From Fragilariopsis cylindrus CCMP1102 (lineage: Eukaryota > Bacillariophyta > Bacillariophyceae > Bacillariales > Bacillariaceae): a DNA stretch of 64,000 nt. Positions 10,092 to 22,685 of this stretch are shown in pieces (positions within the stretch are counted from its first letter, which is position 1; each line of letters begins with the position of its first letter). Both the position numbers and the translations under genes were made by a program. The notes under the pieces were generated by a model. That model saw only the letters and a program-made list of their open reading frames with translations. It made no database searches and had not been told where the DNA came from. The stretch spans positions 434,001-498,000 of the forward strand of contig FMBT01000290.1 of the NCBI GenBank assembly GCA_900095095.1. The letters run 5' to 3'.

Positions 10092-13000
10092 ATGGCACCT
10101 CTAACATCATCATCGTCATCCAGGATCGTTCGGGAACAAGAACGAGATGGAGGAAATATTGCAGATCCTCAAAAACGAACAAGCATCACCATGCTGGTGC
10201 TTGGAGACGGTGCGTGTTTTAAAAGACCTTATCATTAATTATTCCAATTCGATGGATTCATATTTACACGTGTTCGTGCAAAGAAAGAAAGAAAGTAATG
10301 TCCAAATTACACTATATCGACGATAAATATCTTGTCTGATACAGTAGTTATTATTAAACAACAACATATTGAGAAGAAGAAAAAAAGAGTTCTTCCATGT
10401 GTCATCAGCGCCATATCTCGTGTTGCTCCTACGAGAAAAGAAAATCTGCAGTATTTGTGAAGCGAAACATGTCATTGCTTGGTTGATAGATTTTTATACA
10501 TCATTTCCCACTTACTTTCATAATATTCCATACATACCTCTAGCTCTTATTCGGCTCACTGATTCTCTTCTTTTTTTATATCTTTAAATTCTATTGATTT
10601 CATTTTTTTGTGTATGGCGTTATTATTTCCTTGTAACGAATACTAATAATAATTCAAAAAACAAAAACAACAAAACCAATCCATGATAAAATATATAAAC
10701 AACACAGAGGGTGTGGGCAAGTCGTCTCTTATTTCTACTTTCGTTTCGAGACATTTCTCGGAAGTCGTTCCGGGTATTATGACAAGAGTACGATTACCCC
10801 CCGATCCTGAAAATTCTTGTATAACCACCATCGTTGATTCGCAGGGTGGAGATGCGGCATTGATATCGGCAGTAGCGAATATGTCCACAGCGGGAACGAC
10901 AACGACGGCGTCCAACAGCATGAGCAACAATAATATTACCTCAAATACCGACGGTAACAGTATTATAAGTGGTGGTGGCGGTGGTGGTGAACGAGGAGGA
11001 GGAGGAGGAATGGAAACCCTCACCATTCCGAACAGTCCATCTGCGAGTGTCTCCATCGCTCCTACAACCCCGGGGGGCTCTACTTATACGGCATTACGTT
11101 CCTTCTCGACTTCAGCACGTCCTAGTGGAATGGGTGGGATCGAGAATGTTGATTCTATTATTTTGATTTATGATTTAGATCGTGATGAGACTTTTTTTCG
11201 ATTAGAAAATCATTGGTTGCCTCTAATTGAGAGGTGTTACAACGGAGGAGTAAGTAATGACGTCCCGACGAAGTTCAATGATTTTTTTTCTCAACCTCCA
11301 TTTATTCAAGTTAAAAAAGAAAAAAGAATTATCACATGAACGAAAAACCGGCTGACACTTTTGTATTTTCGATCTTGTTATTTTGTTGCCACATTGATAT
11401 AGTTACCGGTAATTGTTGCCGGTAATAAGATGGATCTTTTCTTGCCTTCAAGTGCTGCGGGTGTTACTGACGAGCAAGTATTGGCCCGTTCTCGACAGCA
11501 AATTGTGTCTCTTATGCAGCGATTTCGATTTATTAGACAATGTATCAAGTGTAGTGCTAAGAATCTTCTCAGAGTTGACGAGGTTTTCCTCAAGGCACAG
11601 CAAGCTGTTCTGTATCCCTTCACACCTCTATACGATCTAGATATAGGCAAATTGTCGGAAGATTGCCGCCGTGCCTTTACAAGGATTTTTCGAATGTACG
11701 ATCGAGACCACGATGGTTTATTGAGCCATTCTGAGTTGGATAGATTCCAGCATGAAACATTTCACGTTCCCGTGTATGAACGAGATTTGACGGGATGGAA
11801 GAAAGTCGTTAGTCGCAACAATCCCAACGAAGAAGTAGTTCGCGATGGAAAGTTTACCGTTGAGGGATTCTTGGCCATCTTTGATGTGTTTATAAGTCAA
11901 AATCGACTAGATGTACCTTGGCAAGCCTTACGAAGTTTTGGATACGACGATAATCTAAGCTTACAGGTACCAGAACATGTCTATAAAGGTCCAGAGAATG
12001 CTTCTTGGACGCTAACATCATCCGCTAGACGGTTTCTGTCCGATCTCTTTCATCAATTCGATACAGACCACGACGGTGTACTTTCGTTGGATGATATGGA
12101 TGCAATATTTTCTATCATTCCAGAACCTTCCCTACCTCCGTGGCATCCAATTCGCTCAAGAGAACTATTCCGAGAATGTTTCAGCCTACCTAAGATGCCT
12201 TACACAGCATTGCCTACATCGGACAGTACAGGTAGTACGTCATCGCATTTCGGTGCACAATCTCTTTCTGCTAGTGGGATTACCATTATTAGCAATGAAA
12301 GCTTCCCTTCTGTTGATATTTCATCTCTCGATAGAGCGACTCTGGTTTCAACACCGCTGACCTTTTTGGATTGGCTAGGATTGTGGCACACTATTTCGGA
12401 TATTTCTCCTGGAACAACACGTGCCGAACTTTTTCGACTAGGTCATATTGAAGATGTCAAAACAACTAGACGAGGGCGTGGAAGAAGAAAATCTGTGGCA
12501 CCCGTTCGTGAAAGAACTCCAGATTCATTGTTGTCATCACGAGAATTGCGAATCTTGCTTCTAGGTAGTCCCAGCAGTGGAAAAACTGCGCTTATCAACT
12601 CTTTGTGCGATGGGAGGACAAAAGATCCACTTAGTACCACGAAAACCCAGAGGCCCGAGACTTCCAGCACTTTCGTTCGAATGAAGAGAAGGAAAACCAA
12701 ATCTAGTAAGGGCGAGGAACATGAAACGGTTGCTGTGCACTTCATTATCACCGAAGTTCCAGAGGTTGAGGCCGAAAACCGGTTGCAACAGCAAAAGCAT
12801 CTGTCGGAGATACTTTCCGATGGTGGCTGCGACTTGGTTGCTTTGGCTTTTGACTCAACTAACAGCGCAAGTTTAGCGTATGCAAAACATTTAGAAAGTT
12901 CTCTCCTGACTGAAGATATATCTAGGGTTTATGTAGCAACAAAGTCAGATCAATGCGGCCCCACACAAGACCGAGATGAAGATGACGACGATGAATGGCA

Positions 13001-13424
13001 ACCTACAACCGTAATTGATGAGGCAGCGATGCATTGTCGAGAACTTGATTTGGAACCTCCTCTTATTACGTCCGCATGTGATAGCACGACGAGTCCTGTC
13101 GACAGCGATCTGGATGAGCATAATCGTTCACAAGCATTGTGTCATCTTGCCCGCTGCTGCCTGAAGGAGGAACCAGGATTTGAGCGCTTGAGAGCAAAAC
13201 CGCACGAAGAACGTAAACGTCGAGAATCATCGAAACGTCGTAACCGAAAGATGATCTGGTTTGGGGTAGGTGTTGGTGTAGCTGTGGCAGTTGTTGGTTA
13301 TTTGTGGACAGGTGTTGGATCATCTGGAAGCAAGGGAGCATCCGCAACTGCAGGAGATGAGCGAAGAGGAGGTCGCCTTGGATGGTTTCGTAGCTTCTTT
13401 GCCAGAGTTGATTCTACCGGCTGA
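10092..13424 (+). CDS. Mitochondrial Rho GTPase (Miro)
   Basis: Three exons, 10092-10209, 10708-11249 and 11403-13424, give 893 residues. Miro anchors in the outer mitochondrial membrane and links mitochondria to transport, shape and calcium signals. The first intron splits the N-terminal P-loop: LGD from exon 1 and EGVGKSS from exon 2. The second splits just before the G4 motif, restored as LPVIVAGNKMDL, followed by G5 (CSAKN). Two canonical EF-hands follow: DRDHDGLLSHSE near 320 and DTDHDGVLSLDD near 442. A second GTPase domain has P-loop GSPSSGKT near 611 and TKSD. One C-terminal helix near 841-862 (VGVGVAVAVVGYLW) is the tail anchor. Animal and yeast Miro have roughly 620-660 residues; the excess is mainly a Ser/Asn/Gly-rich insertion inside the first GTPase domain (about residues 90-150). 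Intron phases all agree with the alignment. Confidence 0.95.
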
Positions 13425-13850
13425 AAAAAATGAGAGAGATTATATACAACTATTCAACACCACTACACAAGTAATGATATGTATCACTACTAGAGACATG
13501 ATTGGCGAAAACAATGATCGCGAATCTGGAAATTTTTTCAAACTAAATTTTCGGCTTACATTCAATACAATACGATATCAACATCAACATCAATATCATC
13601 ATCACTATTCTTTCGGCGCAATATAAGTACTGTAGCTTTGTTTTTATTTTTCCTTATGATAGTAAAAAGTATGCTATTCCTATGTTCATGTACTACAAAA
13701 AGATTTGATACTATCCTATATTCATTATAGATTATTAATGGATCTATTAGTATATAATATAAGACTTGTAGCCTCTTTCTACTGTGTATTGTTTTGTTTT
13801 GTTTTGTTTTGTACTGTATTGTACTGTATTGTATTGTATTCTACTATAAA
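13425..13850. other. Convergent intergenic region with TTTTG/TACTG repeats
   Basis: The 3' ends of Miro (plus) and the cyclin (minus) meet here. The sequence contains GTTTT repeats (about 13790-13810) running into GTACTGTATT repeats (about 13811-13840), with two TACTGTA words at 13812 and 13822. No gene seen. Confidence 0.5.
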
Positions 13851-15149
13851 TTATGAATGGATCTTGTGTACCACACTTCGAGGAGAAGTGTATATGCAAG
13901 TAGAAGACATAGTTGGACTGGAAGTAGGAGTAGTAGGGCCTTGTTTGATATTTTTGTTGTTGTTACTGTTGGGTTCTGATGATTTTCGTTGCGCCAACAA
14001 AGTATTGACAACTTGATTATGATAACGAGAAGAATCATCCGCACCCCGACCACTACCCATGTTATTGTTGTTCTCGGACGACTCCGATGATGCTGATGAT
14101 GAGACCGAAGTAGAAACAACATTCAGTAATTTCATGCATATATTTCGAATTTGATCGTTATCGTTATTATTGTTATTATCAATATCATTTCCAATTTGTA
14201 ATATCTTATATAATTTCGATTTTGATTTGAGTTTCTGTAATAATAGTAATGCAGGATTATTATCATTATTATTCGAATCATCATCATCCGAAGTCTTTTT
14301 ATCACTATTATTATCATTATTGTTTAAACTTTCTAATGCATTCAAAATAGCAGCAAGTGCAACATGTGATGGACGATATAAGCAACTCAGTTCGTAATCA
14401 CAAATAGCTTCATCGATTTGACAATTAACCAATTCAATTATTCTTGTTGTTGTTTTTTCATCATCATCATCATTATCATTATCATTATCATTATCATTAT
14501 CATCGTCGTTCAAAAGATGGTTCAATATTTCATATACATAATCATTTGATGTTGGTGGATTGATATTCCATTGTAATGTCGTTAATATTTCATATTCCAT
14601 CTGTTCAATATCATCTTTTGTAAATTTACCTCTACTTAATTTTGATATCGATGATGGATTTAATGCCTGTGATTGATGTATCTTTGCTTGTAAGTACAAA
14701 GATGACATAACAACTAACTGATATCGTTCACGATCAAATAATACATACCGGCCCCGTTTGGCTGATACGAATCTATCAACACAAGACATAATTGATGAAA
14801 TCAATCGTCCACGATTTGTATTATAATTACAAAAATTACATAAACTTATACACCATTTTGTCATCACAAATCGACAAGAAGAATCTACAACATCAACATC
14901 ACAACATCGTCGTCGTTGTTCTTTGTTGTTACTTCTAATCCTACAACTGCTACTATTGCTCAATAATGATGATGATGATGATAACGATGACGAGGATATC
15001 GATGAAGGTACCGATAATGATGATAATGTTTGTGAGAAATAATCATCAGGCACAGCATATACTGTCGTTTCTCTTGATATCATAGCCTCGATGACGCTGT
15101 AGTCAGGTCTACTATTCATTTCGTCGTTGTATTGTTGTATTCTGCTCAT
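13851..15149 (-). CDS. Cyclin, diatom-type (cyclin box)
   Basis: Single-exon gene for about 432 residues, starting at the ATG at 15149 (MSRIQQYNDEMNSRPDYS); the open frame extends upstream to 15242 but without an ATG. Seen: a cyclin N-terminal box with TKWCISLCNFCN, RGRLISSIMSCVDRFVS, RYQLVVMSSLYLQAKIHQ and the helix-rich MEYEILTTLQWNINPPTSNDYV, then a weaker C-terminal fold (CDYELSCLYRPSHVALAAIL). Cyclins activate cyclin-dependent kinases. The divergent box and the short N-terminal leader fit the diatom-specific cyclins, an expanded group known to respond to nutrients and environment. Poly-Asp/Asn runs at the end of the first domain and further on come from ATC/ATT repeats. No destruction box is obvious. 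The class is clear; the exact subfamily is inferred. Confidence 0.85.
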   Translation of the reverse strand: MSRIQQYNDEMNSRPDYSVIEAMISRETTVYAVPDDYFSQTLSSLSVPSSISSSSLSSSSSLLSNSSSCRIRSNNKEQRRRCCDVDVVDSSCRFVMTKWCISLCNFCNYNTNRGRLISSIMSCVDRFVSAKRGRYVLFDRERYQLVVMSSLYLQAKIHQSQALNPSSISKLSRGKFTKDDIEQMEYEILTTLQWNINPPTSNDYVYEILNHLLNDDDNDNDNDNDNDDDDEKTTTRIIELVNCQIDEAICDYELSCLYRPSHVALAAILNALESLNNNDNNSDKKTSDDDDSNNNDNNPALLLLQKLKSKSKLYKILQIGNDIDNNNNNDNDQIRNICMKLLNVVSTSVSSSASSESSENNNNMGSGRGADDSSRYHNQVVNTLLAQRKSSEPNSNNNKNIKQGPTTPTSSPTMSSTCIYTSPRSVVHKIHS

Positions 15150-16054
15150 CAGTATGATGTGTATTGTGTAATGCTTTGCTTTGTTTGTGTTCGAAAAACT
15201 AAAACTATGCCCATCTTCTGAACTCAATCGATGCCCTTCCACGGTATCGGATAAATCGGAAGCAGATCATGCCAGTGTACTCAACAATATTAGCGCGATA
15301 TACGGTAATCAATTTGTGAGCGGAGTTCGGCGAATAACCTTAGTTTTTTACGTGGGACACGCCCTTCATTATAAAAAAACGTCAAGAAACCTTCGGTTTC
15401 TGGTCATCAACGACTTGAAAGTCGCCGTAATATTTTTATATATTACAGTATGGGTCTTTCATCGGTTGGTAGCGTAACGCGCTCAAGATTGAATTAGTTA
15501 CCGTGGTCACACACAATTTGCCCGCCGTTTCGCTGATTTTTCTTTACACCTTGTATATGGTGCAACGGCGATAATAGTAAAACGTTGAACAATTTTGTGT
15601 GTTAATACATATCGAAAGAGTCACTCGGCACGTGCAGTATGTTTACATACTGTTTTGAGTCGCGCATAATACGGGATTAACTCAATCATGAGTACAAAGT
15701 TTGGCGCGCTTGCGCATTTCTATCGGCGAGCGAGGCAAAGGATGGCGACAAAGTGTGAATTTTAGTGTGTGATAGAGAGTGACAAAACGCATTTTTGTGA
15801 TCAAAGGAATGAGACGGAGTAATACAGAGAAGACAAACATAGACAACCATTCAGACGATGGAGTGAATCGACTTAGTATCAGCCCCAATCTAGCACTAAA
15901 TACCTACTTGTAACACAACAAGATCGGTTGTCTACTACTCACTATCGGGCGTAGGATAGATCGATAGAAAGACGAGAGAGAGAGAGAGAGAGAAATAGAG
16001 TGCGATAGCAATCAAATCCATATAATAGGGCGCCACCTCAACAACCACAAAAAT
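15150..16054. other. Divergent promoter region, cyclin and channel-like gene
   Basis: About 900 bases between divergent genes, with a richer CG content than neighbouring gaps (15300-15740) and a GA microsatellite at about 15974-15992. No coding frame that I trust. It should contain both promoters. Confidence 0.45.
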
Positions 16055-16468
16055 ATGAATAGGTATACATCGAGGATACCTCGTCCATCTCCATCTCCTT
16101 CACCTCCATCTTCATCACCTCAATCTCAATTGAATCGCGCCACGGAACGGACCAATACTGTTACAAGTACCATATCCAATATTGCTGGTGAAGCCACTAC
16201 TACTACTAATGCTAATACAGCTGTTACAACGAGAACGCAACATCAGCAGCACAATCAAAATCAAAATCACAACGTAGATAATAATAACAACAACAACAAC
16301 AACAATATAGATCAAGAAAGGGGTTTATGGAACAGTCCTCGGTCACCGAGAAGTAATAATAATCGTACTAGAGAAGCACCGTGGTTGAAAGATCAACGAC
16401 AGGCACCCCGATCAGTACGTGTACAGACACCTCCACCGTACACCAACAACAACAAGCATAATAAGCGA

Positions 16469-16512
<44 letters not shown>

Positions 16513-19500
16513 TAATAGAAATAAAACGAACCAAAATCCCTTCGATTCACCAGCAGTCTCTACCATCAACAACGGAAGTACTGGTAGTAGTAGTGGTAGT
16601 ACCGTTGCTACTCCGGCTAGTCGAAATCCAAGTATAAGTGAAGATAACGGACATCGTCATGCTAATAGTGGTGCTAGTAGTGGTCGCATGCTAAATACTC
16701 CTCCAAAACAACAACAACAACAACATCCGCCACCCCCATCACAACCAAGACATTCTAATCGCACAATGTATCATAATAATAATAATAATAATAATAATAA
16801 CCCGTTCGATTCACCGGCTGTCAACAACAACAACAACAACAGCAATCCGTTCGATTCACCTGCCACCAGTGGAAGAGGAGTAATACGGCAGCAGCAGCAG
16901 CAGAAAAATATATTTACATCTGGTACTACTGGTAGTAGAGTGACGGATCCAGTCAATTCGCCAATGTCAATACAACAGCAAAAACAACAACGGAATATTA
17001 ATATTAATAATTCGATAATAACACCTCGTCGTGAGGTTGACGAATTTGATCAATATAATTATCCCAATAATGATGATGATAATAGTAATAATCATCCGTT
17101 TGATACTCCAAGTAGTATTGATGAGTCTATTTCAAAAGTTCGTGTTTCCGTTCACACAGAACAGAATGCTTCTCTTACACCGAACAATAATCGTCAGCAA
17201 CAACAACACCAACAACAGCGACAACGACAACGACAACAACAACAACAACAACGTCATCCTTACCACCGTGAGGATCGAAAAGTAACAATGATGCCCTTTT
17301 CACCGATCAGTACTAGTAGTAGTTGCGATGAAAGTATCACTAAACCAGATCCTTCGGTGGCATTAGATAGTTTAGAACAGACTTTTTTGGACATTACAGA
17401 AGAAACGGTAGATGAGGAAGATGAAGACGAAAGTGATATTATTGATGAGGGTGATACCGAATACGATAACGAAGAAGAAGGAGATAGTAGAGATGAATGG
17501 ACTGATGAACCTCACTTCAAACACCAACACGGACAACAACAGAATCAACAGCAACAACAGCATCAACATCCGCAGGAACAACATCAAGAATACTTTGATG
17601 AACAGCAACAATTCTATTCGTATCCACCACCACCACCTGCAACACCGACTCCATCTTATTTTTCATCATCGTCTCAGACAGCTGGTAGTAATACACCTTC
17701 CGAAAAAGCATTAATAGCAGCTGAATCGTTACGAAAGAGTTTCGAACATCGGAGACGGCAAAAGAAGAACAACAACGTCGTCGTTGCTTCTACGACGACA
17801 GTATCATCATCACTGAAACGAATTGATCCTGCTGCACGCATGCTTGTAGAGGAAGGCGTCGGCAATAAGGGTGAAGGAAGACAGGACCAAGCAATAACAA
17901 CAATTATGGAAGATGGAATGGATACTGATTTCGTTGTTGAAAAGCGAAAAAATAATCTTAGAAGAGAAGTAAAAGCAACAACAACAACAACAACAACAGG
18001 CGGCGGTACGACATCGTCATCACTACCATCTGGTGATGGTTTAGTAAACGATCCCGCTGGTGTATTCGATGATCTCGAATCAGGAGCTGTAATAGCAGCA
18101 GGATCAAACCGAACAACAATATCTAAAAACGCTGAAGAATTGCTTCCTCATGATCACTCGCCCCAGAATGACCAACAACAACATATTGAGCTAGATCCGT
18201 CAAGCAGCAGCAACAACAACACCAGTAATGATAATAATAATTACACTCTCCACGACTTGTGTGACGAAGCGATTAGTACGGATGATCTTGCATGGCATAA
18301 TGCACTGTACTTACTTTCTGTTCGACCAGATTTAGGACGTGGATCGGAACCGGAATGTATGATGACACCTCTCCACGTTGCGTGCCTAGCACAAGAACCA
18401 CCACCAGTTTGGATGACACGTGGATTATTGTACGCTGCACCTGAAACCTGTCGTCAAACTGACCAGGGCGGACGGTTACCATTGCATCTACTGGTAGCAA
18501 CATCGGCACATATCGATACTATCCGTTTACTCGTTGAAGAATACCCACCTGGTGTTTCTCATAAAGATGATCGTGGCTTTACACCACTTCAATTATTATT
18601 GAAACGGAACGATCCGATCCAATCAGGATTTACCTTGGAACATTTAAGACTGCTATTGGGACAACAACAACAACAGCAACAACAATCGAGTATGTTGTCG
18701 ACAAAAAGTCATCTGCGTGGTCATCAAAATGAAAAATTCTCGTTTCGTAAGGGAGATCATTTGAAAAATAATCTAAAGTTACAAGATTTAGATGCGCTTG
18801 CTGACGAACGACGAAATCATCACGAATCGATGTTTCGGGAATATCCGGATGATGTACGACGAGCCTTGAACAAGCTCTCTCAGTGGAAACGACGACAAGT
18901 CAATAAAAATCAATCGGTCAGCAATCGGAGCGAGGAAGAAAATAAGTTCCTAGAATTTAGAAATGCTGACTTTATCAATCCAGCGTCGATTCCAACTCCA
19001 ACTGGTCAGTTACTTCCTTTGCATTTACTTGTCCGAAAAAACATCCAAATAGGAGCAAGTCAGGATATCACATCAGCGAAGAAAGCGACGATCGTTGATT
19101 TACTGAGAGTTCTGATTGCTGCTTATCCTCATGGACTCGTTGAAGTAGATGCTAATGGGAAAACACCAATCATGACAGCGATGCTACAAACAGATTCATC
19201 ACCGAGTGAAGAATTGGTTGAGTTATTACTGGGGTTACGGACACCGGGTTTTGATGGAAGGAGTGGTATGGAACGTCCTGCATTAATCCCTTCCGGAGAT
19301 ACATACCAATTACCTTTGCATGTAGCAGCGGAAGAACTATTGTCTAACTACTCATTATTGAGTACTATTTGTGAGGCACACCCTGATGCAAGAACTATTC
19401 AGGATATTCGGGGACGTACACCTTTGCATTTGGCTTTTCAAAACTACCGGTCGGTTCCAGTTGATGAAGCGACATTGGAATTATTGTTTGTTGAACCAGT

Positions 19501-21040
19501 GGCAAAAATCAAGGACAATGATGGCAAGACACCTCTCGATTTGTTGCTGGAAAATCCGAAATGTGTCATCCGAGAACCATCATCTTCGTCACCGTCACTA
19601 TCGAAAGAAGATTATTCAAAGATATTGCAAGAATTTTTCGATGCATCGATTGAAAAACCACGAAATAGAAGAGAAGCCAAAGAATTTATTGTTAAGTTCC
19701 AAAATTTTCCACCCTGGTTGAGACGCCAAGCATGTGCTGCTCGATTTGTTCAAGATATATTAGTGGAAGAAATCGCTTCTCCGTTTACGACTTTTCGAAT
19801 AATAGGATCAGGATGTGTGTTGATTTTGCTTTTGATAGCATTACGTCGGATGTTACATGTCAATCCAGATTATTCATTCTTAATTTATTACCTAGCAACG
19901 TATCATTTTATTATACAATTGATTCATTGGGGAACATCAATTTATATGGGAGAATTTTTTCGTTTGTGTATTGCTAATCTATGGAGATGGTTTGATCTGG
20001 CTACTGTTATACTTTCAATTTGGTGTGCCATCTACGTTTCTCGGGGAAATAACGTTATCGATGATGGTGATGATGGTGATGGTAGCACGCTGTTCTCACC
20101 TTTGGGCGCTTCTGCTACAATCGCTTGTTGGCTCAGCCTATTGGGATATGGGATAGAGTGGTGTTGTGGTTTAGCAGTATTTGTTGGATCGGCTACACAA
20201 CTGCTTTCTATATTGGTTTGGCCCTTGTGCGTTGCTGTTATGGGATTTTTCGCAACGTCACAAGTTTTGTTTACTCTTGAAGACTGCACGACAGGGGGTA
20301 TCTGCAGTCTTTCGGAAAGTTACGCATTTGTATATCGGTTAGTCCTTGGAGTTCCTGTTCTGACAGACAACTACTACGAAATGTCAATGGGGGTGTTTGT
20401 GATTATTGTTATCTTTACGATATTATGTCTATGGTGGATCATGTCTGTTATTGCAATGATAGTTACAGAAGCAAATCGATTAGATCGCCAGCAGATTTCG
20501 TTGACGTGGTATTGGGAACCTAAGATGACCCTGACGGTTATGCCATCAGGAGCTGGAAACAAAAGCAACGAAAAAGTTAGTGATTCGCCTTCGTGCATAG
20601 AACAATATTGTGACACCTCCGAGAAGTTCTGGCATATTTTCGCTTCAGCTCTCCGCGGGGAACCTAGCGACGTGCATTGGGATGCTTGTTGTTTTAGGTC
20701 GAAACCGATGTTTGTCTTTACAGGCTTCCTTGCTTTGTTTCTTCTACCGATTTGGTTGATATCGGGACTTATCACTCTTGGACTCTTGTGGCCACCTCAA
20801 ATTCGCCGTTGGCTTTTCTGTCCTTGTCCTATTGGTGGTAGTAGCAGTACCAAGACGAGAAGAAGAATATCAGCATCACCACACGAAGATGATTTATCAA
20901 GAGCTAAATTGTCACAGCTTCGAAGTGATGTCATCGATTTGAAGGGCATATCCTATGATCAGAATCATCGAATTCAAAAAGATTTAGGACTAATCAAAGA
21001 AATTCTCTTTCGAGCTGCCAGGGAAGAATTAGATGAGTAA
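16055..21040 (+). CDS. Ankyrin-repeat membrane protein, TRP-channel-like
   Basis: Single exon for 1661 residues. Residues 1-720 are low complexity (poly-Gln, poly-Asn, Pro-rich, acidic near 445-480) and contain a repeated NPFDSPA motif (see findings). Residues about 730-1200 hold degenerate ankyrin repeats, recognisable by TPLHVACLA (771), LPLHLLVAT (808), TPLQLLLK (843), LPLHLLVRK (986), LPLHVAAEE (1086), TPLHLAFQN (1123) and TPLDLLLEN (1158). Residues about 1247-1475 contain a cluster of roughly six membrane helices with a loop before the last one (TGGICSLSESYAFVYRLVLG), which is the ankyrin-plus-six-helix layout of TRP channels. One more hydrophobic stretch lies at about 1551-1588, before a short coiled tail. 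I see no selectivity-filter signature I can name, so channel activity is inference. It could instead be a non-conducting ankyrin membrane protein. Confidence 0.7.
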
Positions 21041-21220
21041 TTTATAGATAAAAATAAAATATTATAGCAATACCGTACAAGTATTAATCTAAAGAGACAC
21101 TTTTCGGTTATCACTACATGATCAACTGAAAATTAAGAAGCAACCTCGATTGAAAGTAATTTTCTACTATTTCTGCCATTCCATATTCTGATTGATTGAT
21201 TGATTGATCTATTAAATTGT

Positions 21221-21967
21221 TTATTCTTCCTTATTGTTCTTCTTAACACAATACTTTGCCATGCAAGCATGAAATAAGGAAGAAGTCAAACCAATCGATG
21301 CTCCAGCAAGTTCGAATATGTATTCTTGTCGTAATGTTTGATTTGCATTATCTCCCGCTCCAGTTGCGCCTCCCGTCGTTGGTGTATCTTTTAATTTCAA
21401 AGATGAAATAACAATGTATACGATCGACCAGATGGCAACCGCTGCAGTAAGGATGTACAATGCTATTGGTGGAAAACAACACATATAATATACTAAAAAG
21501 ACTGCTGGGATTGCAGCACCTGTAAGTTACACATACATTATTTAGATAAGAAGACATGAAATTGTGAATGAAAAAATATTTTAGTTGTACAATTGTCAGT
21601 AAAAAATAATAGACGAATCATTGATAAATACAGTATATAGACAGTATGTTATGAGTTACACAATAATCTTCTACTTACAGCATGAATAATATACAATCCA
21701 ATAAATACCGTCGATATCATTCGATTGTGTTGACGCTGAATATGCAAAAAGAGCAAGAAGGATCAGACTAGACACAATGATCAATCCACGACCCGCACAG
21801 GAACAAGAGAAACGGGAGGACGACTCTTTTTTACTACTACTGCTGCCGTCGTTGTCATCGTTGTTGCCGCTTTCCGAGTCTTCGAGTCCATCGATTGTGG
21901 CGGTGCCACTAGCTGCTACATCGCCTTCATTTTCTTGTAACCAATTTGGTGTTGCGGATTGATTCAT
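21221..21967 (-). CDS. Four-helix membrane protein, unknown
   Basis: Two exons on the minus strand, 21679-21967 and 21221-21519, with a 159-base GT-AG intron (donor GTAAGT), give 195 residues. Phase (one base, then two) is consistent. Seen: an acidic, Ser-rich N-terminus without a signal peptide (MNQSATPNW...), then a first helix (GLIIVSSLILLALFAYSA), a second formed across the splice junction (YWIVYYSCCAAIPAVFLVYY), a third (ALYILTAAVAIWSIVYIVISS) and a fourth (ELAGASIGLTSSLFHACMA), ending in a lysine-rich KKNNKEE tail that resembles a dilysine ER-retrieval signal. I do not recognise the family. The intact frame across a phase-matched intron argues strongly that it is a real gene. Confidence 0.7.
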
Positions 21968-22685
21968 GATTGCTGTTGGTTGTTTTATTTGCTGACGATA
22001 TATATATATATATGTATGTATGTATGGCAGCTGTTGTAATCGTTAGCCGTGGGAAAAAATTATATACAGTATGTGAAGTACTGCCGTTGTAAGTTGTCGT
22101 ATAATCGGATCGATGGATCGATCGGCTGCAACGAAATTTTGAAAAGAAAAATACTAGTAAGTACAACAACTTCAATCTACAATTGTAACAGTAGGGTGGT
22201 AACGTTATTTGTACTTCAAGAAGTATTTAGAGCCTAATTAGAAAGCCTAATTAGATTATGTACAGTACGTACTCCGCAATGAAGAAATCGTGCGCGAACA
22301 TACGGTGCGTGATTCGATCCAGTCACATATGATGGAATGGTCAGAGAAGTTCAGGTTTTTTTTTTGTCACCACTACACCAAATTCAAAACTTCAGCAAAA
22401 AGATAAGGAAGATCTTTTTTTTGGCTTGGAGATTGACTAAATTGTACTGCCTGGTACAGTAACGCCGAACTTTGGGTCTATTATAATGATAAAGAAATTC
22501 TCTAATTGACGCTAGCACAAGTACAGAATCAACCAACTCATCATATTTTGTTTTCTGTCCGACGATTTCGTGTATATTATTAGTATTATTATATATCGTT
22601 CTGTTGTGCGATATAAGATTAAGTCTGTCACAAAGAAGAAGAAGAAGAAGAAGAAGAAGAAGGAGAAGAAGAGTCTGGAAAGAAG
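21968..22685. other. Intergenic with GAA repeat, amidase promoter side
   Basis: Divergent gap. It contains TA/TG microsatellite (about 21998-22025), TACAGTA at 22261 and a GAA-type repeat at 22633-22671 ending 14 bases before the amidase ATG. The minus-strand open stretch 22384-22692 is a shadow of that repeat. No gene. Confidence 0.5.

Noticed and set aside
13066-13347. Minus-strand open frame within the third Miro exon
   Set aside because: Shadow of a confident exon.
22300-22330. tRNA-like TTCGATCC box
   Set aside because: The surrounding bases do not form an acceptor stem or anticodon arm. I found no tRNA, rRNA or CRISPR array in the window.
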